Origin: Arthrobacter_E sp044748305
GTDB taxonomy: Bacteria; Actinomycetota; Actinomycetes; Actinomycetales; Micrococcaceae
Assembly (NCBI RefSeq): GCF_044748305.1
Contig: NZ_JBIVFT010000004.1
Span: 248,001 to 312,000 of the forward strand
Reading direction: 5' to 3'
DNA: 64,000 nt
Shown: piece by piece, positions 1 through 7,769 of the stretch
Numbering within the stretch: position 1 is the stretch's first letter
Layout of the letters: every line of letters begins with the position of its first letter
Notes under the pieces: model-generated
What the model saw: the letters and a program-made list of their open reading frames with translations, nothing else
What the model was told of the DNA's origin: nothing
Database searches by the model: none
Translations under genes and position numbers: made by a program

Positions 1-755
1 GAGGGGATCTTCTCGCGGGCAATGCCGCCGAGGCGGCGACGGTCCACGAACAGCGGGTTGACGAACTCGTCATCGTCGCTGGAGATCCATGTCAGTCCGG
101 CGATGACCGGGAACGCGCCCGTCTGGGCGGTCGTGTCGTTGTCCGGGAGGATGTCGAGAAGCTCCGGGATGATCTCGGCGTAGTCGTCGGCGGAGAGCAC
201 CACGGTGTCCAGGCTGTAGCCCAGCTTCAGCTTGCGGACCTGGGCCTGGGCGCGCAGAGCGTCCTTGAGGATCTGCTTGCCCGTGGTCCATGGCGCGCCG
301 GCGGCGAGCGTCTGAGTGACCGAGGACTGGATCACTCCAAGGGCGAGCTCGTTGGCATCGAATACCAGCTCCGTCTGCAGGAACAGCATGGCCTCATCGA
401 TGGGCTGGCGGAGGGACCGGCCGACCTCTTCGTCCGTGACCTCGGTCGCGAGTCCGCGCTTGGTCGAGGTGTAGATGGTGTACTGCTCGGCACTCATCGG
501 CGTGAGCTTGTACTCGGCGCCCGGTGCCACGGACTCGGCACCGCGCTCGGTGCGGATCTTTTCATTCGTCGGCACCGCGATCGCGCCGCCCTGGACCTGG
601 TAGCGGCCGGACAGCAGGAAGTTGCCGATGAACTGCTGGGCGGAGAGAATCTCCCCCAGACGCCGGGCCAGTAGCGCCGGGTTCTTTACGAACGCGAGCA
701 GCTCTGCCACGGTGGCGTTCCCGAGCTGGCTCGGGGTGTACGGGTACGTCTGCAC
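1..755 (-). CDS. phage major capsid protein (C-terminal part cut by window edge)
   Basis: This is the prophage major capsid protein, which builds the icosahedral shell. The visible 251 residues begin VQTYPYTPSQLGNATVAEL and continue through a hydrophobic, beta-rich body typical of HK97-fold capsid proteins of actinobacterial siphophages. The remainder lies left of position 1. I chose the GTG at 755 because GAAAGGAG precedes it at normal spacing and no better start follows. It is the last gene seen of the head module (terminase, portal, protease/scaffold, decoration, capsid), which supports the call more strongly than any single motif. The HK97 fold is inferred from gene order and general sequence character, not from a search. 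Confidence 0.85.
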   Translation of the reverse strand, partial: MQTYPYTPSQLGNATVAELLAFVKNPALLARRLGEILSAQQFIGNFLLSGRYQVQGGAIAVPTNEKIRTERGAESVAPGAEYKLTPMSAEQYTIYTSTKRGLATEVTDEEVGRSLRQPIDEAMLFLQTELVFDANELALGVIQSSVTQTLAAGAPWTTGKQILKDALRAQAQVRKLKLGYSLDTVVLSADDYAEIIPELLDILPDNDTTAQTGAFPVIAGLTWISSDDDEFVNPLFVDRRRLGGIAREKIP

Positions 756-768
756 TGGGTCTCCTTTC

Positions 769-1131
769 TCAGAACCAGATGATCTCGACCAGGGCGCCGT
801 CGGCCGCCGTGGTGATGGCCAGGCCAAGGGCCGTGCCGGTCGTGGCCGTGCGGACCTTGCCGGAGCCTGCGGCCTCGACCTTCGTCCCGCGGGCAATCGC
901 GCCGGAGGCGGCCAGGATGTGCACGGGCTTGCCGAGTTCGACGGTGACGTGCTCGCCGACGGCCGCGTCATGGCCGGGGATGCCCACGACCTTCACGGAT
1001 GCCGCGGCGGCTGGGACCACAGCCCGGTCAGTCGCGCCGAGCTCGACAGGCTGTCCTGCCGTGACGGCAGCGCCGGCCACGAACGTGACCGTGTCGCCCG
1101 GGCGGTACTTGGGCAGATACTGGATTCCCAT
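769..1131 (-). CDS. DUF2190-like capsid decoration (cement) protein
   Basis: A 120-residue protein starting MGIQYLPKYRPGDTVTF, rich in Val, Ala and Gly, with the repeated short beta strands seen in DUF2190-type head decoration proteins. Such proteins bind the outside of the capsid lattice. The ATG at 1131 is preceded by AAGGAGG at 7 bases, which rules out the longer in-frame reading. The stop of the upstream protease gene lies one base before this start region, so the two are translationally coupled. Its place between the protease/scaffold and the major capsid gene is the standard place for a decoration protein. The family assignment is by resemblance and position. Confidence 0.65.
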   Translation of the reverse strand: MGIQYLPKYRPGDTVTFVAGAAVTAGQPVELGATDRAVVPAAAASVKVVGIPGHDAAVGEHVTVELGKPVHILAASGAIARGTKVEAAGSGKVRTATTGTALGLAITTAADGALVEIIWF

Positions 1132-1132
1132 C

Positions 1133-1612
1133 TCAGGCCTCCTTCGTCTTGGGGAAGATGCGGTTGTAGGTGGACTCATCAGCCGCCTCGTCGACCCCGC
1201 CGGTGTATCCGTTAGGTTCGAGCGGGACGACCAGACCCTTCTCCAGGCCGTTGAGGACCTGCTCCATCCCGGGGTCAGCCGCGATGGTGTTCAGCCAGTG
1301 TTCACGGCGGGCCGGGGCGATGCGACCGTCCTGGACGGCGGCATCGACTGCGGCCTCGCGGCGGGTGGTCAGCTGCTCCTGGCGGGCCTCGCGGCCCTCC
1401 CGCGCTTGCGCCTGCAGTTCGCGGTAGCTGTCCTCATCCACGACGACTGTTCCCTCGGCGGGCGCCGTGACGGGCGTGGAGGTTTCGGTCTCCTCCTCGA
1501 CCTCCTCCAGCGCTTCGTCGACGGCTTCGAGGATCTGGTCCTCGCTGAGCTCCGAGTCGGCCGGGATACCGAGCCGTTCGCGGAGCCCCTTCATGAAAGC
1601 GTCCGACGCCAT
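1133..1612 (-). CDS. probable nested scaffolding protein made from an internal in-frame start
   Basis: Inside the protease gene, and in the same frame, an ATG at 1612 is preceded by GGAAGGAG at exactly 8 bases. This is a stronger ribosome binding site than most genes here have. Starting there gives a 159-residue acidic, coiled-coil-rich protein (MASDAFMKGLRERLGIPADS onward) that is the scaffold-like part alone. Nested scaffold genes sharing the 3' end of a head protease gene are known in lambda (C/Nu3) and other phages. The site and the frame are seen directly. That the short form is made and acts as the scaffold is inference. Confidence 0.6.
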   Translation of the reverse strand: MASDAFMKGLRERLGIPADSELSEDQILEAVDEALEEVEEETETSTPVTAPAEGTVVVDEDSYRELQAQAREGREARQEQLTTRREAAVDAAVQDGRIAPARREHWLNTIAADPGMEQVLNGLEKGLVVPLEPNGYTGGVDEAADESTYNRIFPKTKEA

Positions 1613-2398
1613 GTCGGTTGCTCCTTCCTGTGGGGTGTGAGCTGTGACCGGCTCGGTCCCAGCGCTGACATCCTGGGCTGTCCCGCCGATGGCGAGGTCC
1701 AGGCCACCGCGGCGGTGAGCGCCCGGTGGGATGTAGGGGGCCGGGGCCGCGGCGCGGCCGGCGTGGGCGAAGACCTTCATGTCGAAGGAATTGCCCGATG
1801 TGGTGTCGCCGCCGCGCTGGGGCAGCTGGGCGACGCGGTCGGCGAGGCCTGCACTGACGGCCTCCTCGGCGCTGTACCAGGTCTCGGCGTGCATGGCCTC
1901 GCGCCAGGTGGTGGTTTCTCCTCCGGTGCGCTGGGCGTAGATCCCGGCGATGGTCTGGGAGAGCCGGTCGAGGTCATCGGCGATGGAGCGGAGGAATTCG
2001 GCGTCTCCGACGCCGCCGGACCATGCGTCGTGGATCATCAGCTCGGCGCCGTGACCCATGACGATCTCGTCGGCGGCCTGGATGATGTAGGACGCGGCCG
2101 AGGCGGCCAGGCCGTCGACAGTGGCAACGACCTTGGCCTTGTGGCGGGAGAGCGCGTTCATGATGGCCAGGCCGTCATAGACGTCCCCGCCCGGGGAGTT
2201 GACGTAGAGGTTGATGGTGGAGACGTCCAAATCGTTGAGGTCCTGGACGAACCAACTGGCCTCGACACCAAACCACCCACCGATGGCGTCGTAGATGTAG
2301 ACGTCGGCGGAGTCGTTGGCTGGGGTGGATTCCATGCGGAACCACTTCTTCTGGCTGCCGTCGGTCTTAGCGTTGATGGCGTGACGGGTCCGGAACAC
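1133..2398 (-). CDS. ClpP-like (S14) prohead maturation protease with C-terminal scaffold-like domain
   Basis: A serine protease of the ClpP/S14 fold that processes the prohead. Visible features are the DGLAASAASYI segment carrying the nucleophilic serine, the LMIHDAWSG segment carrying the histidine, and the preceding NLYVNSPGGDVYDGL strand typical of ClpP-like phage proteases. After about residue 200 there is a linker, then a highly acidic, helical region (LSEDQILEAVDEALEEVEEE) that looks like a scaffolding protein. The GTG at 2398 has GAGAGGAGGA just upstream and overlaps the end of the portal gene by 32 bases. An internal start for the scaffold portion is annotated separately. Role is inferred from family and gene order. 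Confidence 0.85.
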   Translation of the reverse strand: MFRTRHAINAKTDGSQKKWFRMESTPANDSADVYIYDAIGGWFGVEASWFVQDLNDLDVSTINLYVNSPGGDVYDGLAIMNALSRHKAKVVATVDGLAASAASYIIQAADEIVMGHGAELMIHDAWSGGVGDAEFLRSIADDLDRLSQTIAGIYAQRTGGETTTWREAMHAETWYSAEEAVSAGLADRVAQLPQRGGDTTSGNSFDMKVFAHAGRAAAPAPYIPPGAHRRGGLDLAIGGTAQDVSAGTEPVTAHTPQEGATDMASDAFMKGLRERLGIPADSELSEDQILEAVDEALEEVEEETETSTPVTAPAEGTVVVDEDSYRELQAQAREGREARQEQLTTRREAAVDAAVQDGRIAPARREHWLNTIAADPGMEQVLNGLEKGLVVPLEPNGYTGGVDEAADESTYNRIFPKTKEA

Positions 2399-3713
2399 CG
2401 GCTCCTCCTCTCTGGGGGTCCGGCTCCGCTGTCGGTGCCGGTGCCGGGGTTTCCCGGGCGGTGGTCGGGTCAGGGGCCGGGAGGCCGTAGGTCTGGCGCA
2501 GGTGCTTCTCCAGTTCGTCGTCGGCGCGGATGGCCCCGTACTGCAGGAGCGCCCGGATCGCCTCGGCCGTGGCCGGGTGGCGTGCGCCGATCTCATCGAA
2601 GACGATCTTCGGGGCCGGTTCGTCCGGACCGAAGTTCAGGTCGACCATGTCTTCCACGACGTGCTGTGTCGTGGTGTCCGCGATGGTCTTGCCAACGGTC
2701 TGCAGAGACATGGTGAAGAAGTCCGCGAAGGTGGAGCCGAGCGCCCAAGATCCGGTCTCAGTGCCGAGGTTCAGGAAGTGCGCGAGGACGGCGCGGGCGA
2801 TCTGCTCGTCGTAGTAACGGATCGGTTCCGTCGCGTCCGGCAGTTGGCCCTTCACGCCAGCAAGCTCGAGCTTCGCACCGTTCGGGATCGCCGCTCCTGC
2901 CGCGTCTCCAGAACGGAAGCCCTTGGCCAGTTGCAGGCCGTGCTCTATTTCTTCCTTCTGGCGACGCTTCGCCTCATCGGCGTTCATCGTCGAGCCGTCA
3001 GGCAAGGGCGCGGCTTCATAGATTGGCACGCCCATGCCGTTGCGGTCGACGGTCTGGGCCTGCACGCGCAAGAGCCGGTCCTTCAACAGCCAGAACTTGT
3101 AGGCCGGGCGCAGGAGCGACTGGCCCAACCAGTTCCCGCCCTCCCGGTCCGCGACGTACGCGACGAGGCGATCCACGGGGATCCGTGGGGCATCCTTGCC
3201 GCTGATGCCGTCCTGTTCGATCGCGACGAGGCCCCCGTCCGCTGCTACCTCGATCCTGGAGATCGTCCGTGGTGGCCGCCATGCCAGCTTCCGGAGACGG
3301 GCCCGTCCCGTGTCGTCGATCTGATAGACCTGCTCGAAGAAGCTGTGTCCGAAGGTCAGCATCAGCAACGCCATGCGCAGATGCTCATCCCAGGAGAACC
3401 GACCCTTAGTCCGGCGCGTGTCCACGGCCTCCTGCCCCAGCAAGGGCAGGCCGAGGTCCTCGGCGACCATTTGGGCCACCTCGGGCTTACACCCGGCCGG
3501 GTCGATCCGCCACGTCGTTCGCCGGATCGGCAACGTCACAGCCCTGAGAACCGAAACGACCTGCGCGTCCTGGCGGCGCATCGCGTCGTACACCTCGATG
3601 TTCCGGGGCCATTGCAGCTCCGGTGTCTTCTCCAACTCATCATCCAGACCCCATGGCCCGACGTCAGCCTGGTAGCCCTTCTCGCCCACCGGGACGGCGT
3701 TACTCTCAGCCAT
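2367..3713 (-). CDS. phage portal protein, DUF935-like
   Basis: This is the portal protein, which forms the dodecameric ring at one capsid vertex through which DNA is packaged. The 448 residues show the DUF935/Mu gp29-like pattern: an N-terminal segment with repeated helices (MRRQDAQVVSVLRAVTLPIRRTTWRIDP), a central LTFGHSFFEQVYQ strand region, the PIRYYDEQIARAVLAHFLNLGTE segment, and the late EDMVDLNFGPDEPAP strand common to this family. The C-terminal 40 residues are Pro/Thr-rich and low complexity. The ATG at 3713 follows GGGGAGGGCA. It lies 20 bases after the large terminase gene and overlaps the protease gene, as in many siphophages. Confidence 0.88.
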   Translation of the reverse strand: MAESNAVPVGEKGYQADVGPWGLDDELEKTPELQWPRNIEVYDAMRRQDAQVVSVLRAVTLPIRRTTWRIDPAGCKPEVAQMVAEDLGLPLLGQEAVDTRRTKGRFSWDEHLRMALLMLTFGHSFFEQVYQIDDTGRARLRKLAWRPPRTISRIEVAADGGLVAIEQDGISGKDAPRIPVDRLVAYVADREGGNWLGQSLLRPAYKFWLLKDRLLRVQAQTVDRNGMGVPIYEAAPLPDGSTMNADEAKRRQKEEIEHGLQLAKGFRSGDAAGAAIPNGAKLELAGVKGQLPDATEPIRYYDEQIARAVLAHFLNLGTETGSWALGSTFADFFTMSLQTVGKTIADTTTQHVVEDMVDLNFGPDEPAPKIVFDEIGARHPATAEAIRALLQYGAIRADDELEKHLRQTYGLPAPDPTTARETPAPAPTAEPDPQRGGAGVPDPSRHQR

Positions 3714-3733
3714 TGCCCTCCCCTCGAGTCAGT

Positions 3734-5461
3734 TCAGAAGCCGACGCTCTGAATGTTCCCCACCGCGGCGAGCGCGCCGAGGCCAGGGGCGGTATCGGGT
3801 GCCAGCGCCTGCGGCGGTGGCGGAGGAGGCTGCGGTGGCGGTGGCTGGTGTCCCAGGAGCCACAGTGCCGCGGTGAAGGCGAGCAGGGACGCGATTTCCA
3901 CTGGTGAAGCTTTCTGGTCGGGGAGCTTCGCACCGCCGCTGAAGACCTTCTCCACCGCGTTCGCAGCGGCCAAGTCCAACACCGGTTGCGGGTTGTGACG
4001 GACCGTGGCGTCCCGGACAGCGTCGAGGACCTCAGCCCACGCCGTCGTCAGGTCTGTGCCCATCCACTCCGTGACCGGGATATCGAACTCCCTGTCGGCG
4101 GTGAGGTCAGCAATCAGCGGTGAGACCGGGGCGCCCTTGGCCTGGCCCGTCACCGCGATGATGCGGTGCCGGCGCTTCGGGTCCATCAGCCAGTCCTTGA
4201 CCCAAGCCGAGCCTCGGCGCATGGCCACGATCTCGATCTGGTGCGTCCCGTCGACGCGGTGTCCTCCGAAGGCGACGAACGTTTGCCTCCGGTCCAGTGA
4301 CTGGTGCAGGCCTACGACCACAGGCCCAACGAGCCGGTCAGCCTCGGTCACGGCCTGCGTCCCGTCCTCGCGTTCCACGGGGACGTTCTTACCCTTCTCC
4401 CACGCCCCCGGAGGGAACGGGCCGGTCATGCCACCGTCAGACCACTGACAGAGCACCTCGATACGAAACACCCATTCCGGGTCGGTCCTGCACTCGGAGG
4501 CAATCTGCTGCTCAGTCAGAGCAGGGTTCCAACCCGCGCTCGGGTTGGACTGCTTCCAGCCCTCCCGGTCCCGCTTGTCCTTGTTCGGGGCCGCAGACCA
4601 TTCGAAAATCGCCAAGGTCTCGGGATCCTGCTCGAAGTCATCGAAATCGTCCTCGTCGATCTCGTCGACGTCGACATCCTCGATGTCGGCGAGCTCCAGC
4701 GCAGTCGGGCCCGTCTCGCCCATGTCCTGGCAGATGCCGTCCGGGTCACCGAGTACTTCGTGCGCCATGCGCCGCAAATATCGGAGCACCACGGAGGTGG
4801 CGTCGCCAGCGTTGGACAGGCAGAAGATCAGCTTCTCCAACTGGGCCCGGGTGGTCTTTGTGATCGCACCCCAGGCGTCCCAGTTCTGCTGCTCGCGCAG
4901 CTCGTCGAGCATGATGAGGTTCCCGTGCAGTCCGCGGCCCGCTTTGCGGTTGGCTGCCTTGACCTTGTACTTGCTGCCGTTGGTCAGCTCAAGGAATTTC
5001 TTGCCGTTGGTATTGGACACCTTGCGAAGAAAGGTCTTGAGCTCTTCGTCGTCCTCGATGATCTCGACGGCACCCTGCCAGATGTCTTCCGCGGTCTCCA
5101 GGTCCTGGGCCGTGCCCAGCACGCTCTCCCAGCCCTTCATCATCATGAACCACAAGGCCAGAACCTGGGACAGCATGGACTTACCGTTCTGCCGGGCAAC
5201 CAGCACCACGACGACCTGGAAGCGCAGCGCCCCGTCCTCGGTCAGCTCCAGCATGTGGATCAGAAGCCACCGCTGCCACGGGTAGAGGGTAACTTCCAGG
5301 ATGTCCGTAGCGAAGTCGATCACCTGATACCCCAGCGTGTGCTGCTCCGTCGCAGCCGTCCGTGGCTCCAACGGCCTCAAAGGCGGCGTCCAGATCCTCG
5401 GCGTCTCGTACCCGAAGAACGGCTCCCGCTCCTTAGGCTTCCGCTTAGCCGGTGCGGCCAT
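3734..5461 (-). CDS. terminase large subunit (packaging ATPase/nuclease)
   Basis: A 575-residue motor that cuts concatemeric phage DNA and pumps it into the prohead. Visible motifs are the adenine-binding YPWQRWLL (about residues 60-67), a deviant Walker A VARQNGKS (88-95), and Walker B LIMLDELRE (182-190) ending in the catalytic glutamate. The C-terminal RNase H-like nuclease region begins near residue 395 with VVVGLHQSLDRRQTF, where the first acidic residue expected in the beta-1 strand appears to be histidine. The C-terminus has a proline-rich run after LLGHQ. The ATG at 5461 is preceded by AGGAG and overlaps the end of the small terminase gene, so I reject the longer in-frame start at 5503. 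Confidence 0.92.
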   Translation of the reverse strand: MAAPAKRKPKEREPFFGYETPRIWTPPLRPLEPRTAATEQHTLGYQVIDFATDILEVTLYPWQRWLLIHMLELTEDGALRFQVVVVLVARQNGKSMLSQVLALWFMMMKGWESVLGTAQDLETAEDIWQGAVEIIEDDEELKTFLRKVSNTNGKKFLELTNGSKYKVKAANRKAGRGLHGNLIMLDELREQQNWDAWGAITKTTRAQLEKLIFCLSNAGDATSVVLRYLRRMAHEVLGDPDGICQDMGETGPTALELADIEDVDVDEIDEDDFDDFEQDPETLAIFEWSAAPNKDKRDREGWKQSNPSAGWNPALTEQQIASECRTDPEWVFRIEVLCQWSDGGMTGPFPPGAWEKGKNVPVEREDGTQAVTEADRLVGPVVVGLHQSLDRRQTFVAFGGHRVDGTHQIEIVAMRRGSAWVKDWLMDPKRRHRIIAVTGQAKGAPVSPLIADLTADREFDIPVTEWMGTDLTTAWAEVLDAVRDATVRHNPQPVLDLAAANAVEKVFSGGAKLPDQKASPVEIASLLAFTAALWLLGHQPPPPQPPPPPPQALAPDTAPGLGALAAVGNIQSVGF

Positions 5462-6080
5462 TGGCCCGCTCCTGCATGCTGATGACCTTTCCGGCCTTGC
5501 CACTGCCAGGCTTCGGTTCAGACGCCTCGGCCCGGGCCTTCGGCGAAGGGATCGAAGCCGGGGTGAGCTGGAGATCCGCGGCGGCCTTCAGATAGACCGG
5601 CACCGTCGTGCTCATAGCCTTCTGCAGCGCATCCATCGACTCGCGCTGCGCCTCATCGATCATCCATGCCAGAGTCTTCAGCACGGCCACCGCGCCGGCG
5701 TACTTCTTCAAATTCAGGTGCGGGGCCGCAACGATCGCCGCCGCCGTCGCGTCCGCCACATATCCGCTGCGGCGCCGCGGCTTCACCAGCGGCGCGAAGC
5801 GATCACCCCACTGACGCACGGCATCCGCGCACTGCCGCTCGATCAGCAGTGCCGGGTGCGGGACCACACGGCCGCGGCCGTCCTTGACGACCATGCCCTC
5901 ACGATCCACCTGCGAGCGCGCGGCGCGCATCCGGGCAATCAGAGTGGCGAAGGTCTCCAGTGCTGCACGGTCTACCCGTCCGGCAAGGTCGTTTGCGGCG
6001 ACGATCTCTCGCCACACGACGGCGACGTCGGCAGGAACCCGTTCCGGCGGCTCGACGCCTGAGACTTCGTTGTTCGACAC
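5445..6080 (-). CDS. terminase small subunit, P27-like
   Basis: A 211-residue DNA recognition subunit that brings the large terminase to the packaging site. It shows the P27-family layout: a helical N-terminus (PADVAVVWREIVAANDLAGRVDRAALETFATLIARMRAA), a central region, and a basic, Pro/Ala/Lys-rich C-terminus (KARAEASEPKPGSGKAGK) that usually contacts the large subunit. The GTG at 6080 has GGAGGTGG upstream. The gene ends 17 bases inside the large terminase gene, a typical terS-terL overlap. Assignment rests on family resemblance plus its position directly before terL. Confidence 0.8.
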   Translation of the reverse strand: MSNNEVSGVEPPERVPADVAVVWREIVAANDLAGRVDRAALETFATLIARMRAARSQVDREGMVVKDGRGRVVPHPALLIERQCADAVRQWGDRFAPLVKPRRRSGYVADATAAAIVAAPHLNLKKYAGAVAVLKTLAWMIDEAQRESMDALQKAMSTTVPVYLKAAADLQLTPASIPSPKARAEASEPKPGSGKAGKVISMQERANGRTG

Positions 6081-6223
6081 GGCGCCACCTCCACTCTGTT
6101 ACGTCCGAGCGCGGCCGTCAGGATCTCGCGCTGCCACTCCATGAGCTCGACGTCACCCTGGGCAGCGAACGCGTTCACGACGTCGTCCCAGTTCGCTTCC
6201 GGTTCCTCGTACTTGCGCGTCAC
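5972..6223 (-). CDS. small phage protein with a terminase-like WQRE motif
   Basis: An 83-residue protein of unknown function starting at a GTG (6223) with GGAGG six bases upstream. Its N-terminal half (MTRKYEEPEANWDDVVNAFAA) leads into LMEWQREILTAALG. This resembles the adenine-binding segment that opens large terminases, written PWQRWLL in this phage's own large subunit. The C-terminal 35 residues overlap the small terminase gene in another frame and look unconstrained. It could be a terminase accessory protein or a remnant. The resemblance is seen directly. Any role in packaging is inference. Confidence 0.55.
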   Translation of the reverse strand: MTRKYEEPEANWDDVVNAFAAQGDVELMEWQREILTAALGRNRVEVAPCRTTKSQASSRRNGFLPTSPSCGERSSPQTTLPDG

Positions 6224-6261
6224 AGCGAACCTCCGAGCGTGTCGGGCACACGGGCTGTGTG

Positions 6262-6606
6262 CTAGTAGTGGACGAACTCAATGTTCGATGAGGCGCGGCG
6301 GTTGCGGTCGAGGCTGTCCAGGAACGACCGTTCAGTCGATGACGGGACGAACGCGGTGTCGATCAGGAGGCCGCGAAGGCCGCGTGTGTTGGGGTTGGTG
6401 GAGTAGAACCTAACCTTGCCGCCTGAGCTGAACTCGATGTAGTGGTTCCCGTTTTGGCGGCTGATCCGCGTGGCGTGTTCAGTAGGTGTGGCGGCGATGA
6501 TCTGGGCCGCCTCGGCCTGGGCTGCGCCGTGCGTCTCTCCGAACACCGCGACGGAGCGCCCGGCGAGGCCATGCGAGATTGCTTGGTCAATGTGTTGCTG
6601 TCTCAC
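6262..6606 (-). CDS. small phage protein resembling the Walker B region of large terminases
   Basis: A 114-residue protein starting at a GTG (6606) with GGAGG seven bases upstream, overlapping the previous stop as GTGA. Its centre, YIEFSSGGKVRFYSTNPN followed by RGLRGLLIDTAFV, aligns by eye with FLELTNGSKYKVKAANRK and GRGLHGNLIMLDELRE in the large terminase of this phage. That is the strand pair and loop leading to Walker B, but with Asp-Thr in place of Asp-Glu. No Walker A is visible. It may be a duplicated, catalytically dead terminase fragment or an unrelated small protein. I do not assign a function. Confidence 0.5.
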   Translation of the reverse strand: MRQQHIDQAISHGLAGRSVAVFGETHGAAQAEAAQIIAATPTEHATRISRQNGNHYIEFSSGGKVRFYSTNPNTRGLRGLLIDTAFVPSSTERSFLDSLDRNRRASSNIEFVHY

Positions 6607-6998
6607 GCGATCACCTCCGGTGGGTCAAGGGTCTTGCATTCGATGTCATGCGCGGCCATGGTGCCGACCTTGATATCGGCGAGCGCAAGGAGACCGACGT
6701 GCACACGGTCCGCGATGACCGCGGGCCGGAGGCGGGCGACGATGTCTGAAAGGTGGCGGCGGGAGTGCTGCCAGTCGATCAGCACGGCGATGTCGGAGAC
6801 GGTCATCGCCGGATAGTCGGCGAGAACGTCGGCAATCGCGGCTTCCGAGGCTTCCGCGACGGAAGCGCGGTAGTAGCGATCCCGGGCGTCCGGGTCGAGC
6901 GCGCGGCGAATGGCATTCCGAGAAATCCCGGTCTCACGGGTGGTCCCGCGAATCGTGCCCTCAGATGCGATGAGTCGGAGGGCCGGGCGGTCGTGCAT
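6603..6998 (-). CDS. helix-turn-helix phage protein of unknown function
   Basis: 131 residues. The N-terminal part (EGTIRGTTRETGISRNAIRRALDPDARDRYYRAS, residues about 13-46) matches the spacing of an Hin/IS21-type helix-turn-helix: a short helix, a Gly-containing turn, then the recognition helix SRNAIRRAL. A second helical pair (MTVSDIAVLIDWQHSRRHLSDIVARL) follows, so it may have two DNA-binding lobes. The ATG at 6998 has no strong ribosome binding site. It sits between the HNH endonuclease and the terminases, where phages often encode DNA-recognition proteins for packaging. That role here is inference. Confidence 0.55.
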   Translation of the reverse strand: MHDRPALRLIASEGTIRGTTRETGISRNAIRRALDPDARDRYYRASVAEASEAAIADVLADYPAMTVSDIAVLIDWQHSRRHLSDIVARLRPAVIADRVHVGLLALADIKVGTMAAHDIECKTLDPPEVIA

Positions 6999-7011
6999 GG
7001 TTCACCGCCCA

Positions 7012-7164
7012 TCAGGCGGGTCCGTTTTCACCGCCATTTTCAACGAAACCGCACGTCAGCGCCCAATTTTCCCGGGGGGAGAGGACGGGGTGCCCGGAGA
7101 CTGGCCAGTGAATGGGGTGCTGGATTTTTTCCGGCACCCCGCCCTCGGCGTCTCGTCCTCTCAC
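7012..7164 (-). CDS. small phage protein, 50 residues, coupled to the HNH gene
   Basis: A short reading frame beginning at a GTG (7164) that overlaps the stop codon of the HNH gene as GTGA, the same coupling used throughout this operon. The product contains KIQHPIHWPVSGHPVLSPRE followed by NWALTCGFVENGG. It has several His, Trp and Pro residues and a composition unlike a random frame. A hairpin with 7-base arms (7114-7120 and 7134-7140) lies inside it. Function is unknown. The coupling and the composition are the reasons to call it. Confidence 0.5.
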   Translation of the reverse strand: MRGRDAEGGVPEKIQHPIHWPVSGHPVLSPRENWALTCGFVENGGENGPA

Positions 7165-7466
7165 CAGTCGTTCGACATGACTCCGAGGTCTTCCGGCGCG
7201 TTGACACCTGCCGATTGGTTGCACTCGAGATGAGCGGGCGCCCAGTTCGACGGCTCCCAACGAAGCGCCGGGAACCTTGCCTGGGACCTCAGATGCTGGA
7301 CGCTGCACGAGTAAGGATGCGGATAGACAAGACCGTAATCGATCCGCTGGTCGCAGATGACGCACGGCAAGCGGCGCTTGACACCGTCTGCCTTGACCCT
7401 GGCCAACGCTTCAGCACGGCGGCGACCGGTCCACGCCGGGATGCTCAGACCGTTGTCATGGGTCAC
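7161..7466 (-). CDS. HNH endonuclease next to the terminase genes
   Basis: A 101-residue HNH nuclease. It has a zinc knuckle (CVICDQRIDY) and a partner segment ending HLECNQSAG, with the Trp/Pro-rich loop between them, in the order seen in small phage HNH proteins. In HK97-type phages such proteins sit beside the terminase and assist specific cutting during packaging. That is the likely role given the neighbouring genes. The GTG at 7466 has GGGAGGTGAGG upstream. It is the first gene after the hairpin at 7503-7531, so it opens the late head module. Confidence 0.8.
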   Translation of the reverse strand: MTHDNGLSIPAWTGRRRAEALARVKADGVKRRLPCVICDQRIDYGLVYPHPYSCSVQHLRSQARFPALRWEPSNWAPAHLECNQSAGVNAPEDLGVMSNDW

Positions 7467-7502
7467 ATCGCCCTCACCTCCCGGCGAACGGTGGGCACGA
7501 GA

Positions 7503-7531
7503 AAGCCCCAGACTCCATGAGTCCGGGGCTT
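7503..7531 (-). terminator. intrinsic terminator or attenuator between the early and head operons
   Basis: Arms AAGCCCC-GACTC and GAGTC-GGGGCTT pair with one internal mismatch and a 3-base loop. Read on the minus strand the stem is followed by TTTCTC. It lies between the helix-turn-helix gene ending at 7566 and the HNH gene starting at 7466. It could therefore end the early transcript or serve as an antitermination control point for late genes. Confidence 0.65.
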
Positions 7532-7565
7532 CCCTGGGTGCAGAACACCACCATCAAGAGCTAAC

Positions 7566-7769
7566 TTAACACGAGCGTCGGACCAGATTCAACAGCCTGC
7601 GCTCCGCCCGGCCGCGTCCGTGGCGGTAGGACGCCACAACGTCAGGCTGTGCCCATCGCTGAGGGCGAGTGCCCTGGGCTCTCCACTGGTCTTTGCTGGC
7701 CCGGTTGCTGACGTACTGCTTGCTCCATCCGGTCATCAACATCACCTCCTGGATAGTCATCCACTTCAC
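7566..7769 (-). CDS. small helix-turn-helix protein
   Basis: 67 residues beginning MKWMTIQEVMLMTGWSKQYV, the pattern of an AlpA/MerR-like helix-turn-helix (IQEVMLMTGWSKQYVSNRAS). A basic Arg-rich tail follows. It starts at a GTG that overlaps the preceding stop as GTGA, so it is coupled to the 260-residue gene upstream. Such proteins are common at the end of early operons in actinophages and may act on late transcription or packaging. It lies just before the hairpin at 7503-7531, which makes a regulatory role plausible but unproven. Confidence 0.6.
   Translation of the reverse strand: MKWMTIQEVMLMTGWSKQYVSNRASKDQWRAQGTRPQRWAQPDVVASYRHGRGRAERRLLNLVRRSC

Noticed and set aside
779..2716. A 645-residue plus-strand frame across the prohead protease region
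   Set aside because: It is the antisense of the protease, scaffold and portal genes, has no ribosome site, and shows a Val/Gly/Asp/Leu-biased composition typical of high-G+C shadow frames.
7114..7140. Hairpin GGGGTGC/GCACCCC considered as a terminator
   Set aside because: It lies inside the coupled 50-residue gene and has no T-run after it on the minus strand.
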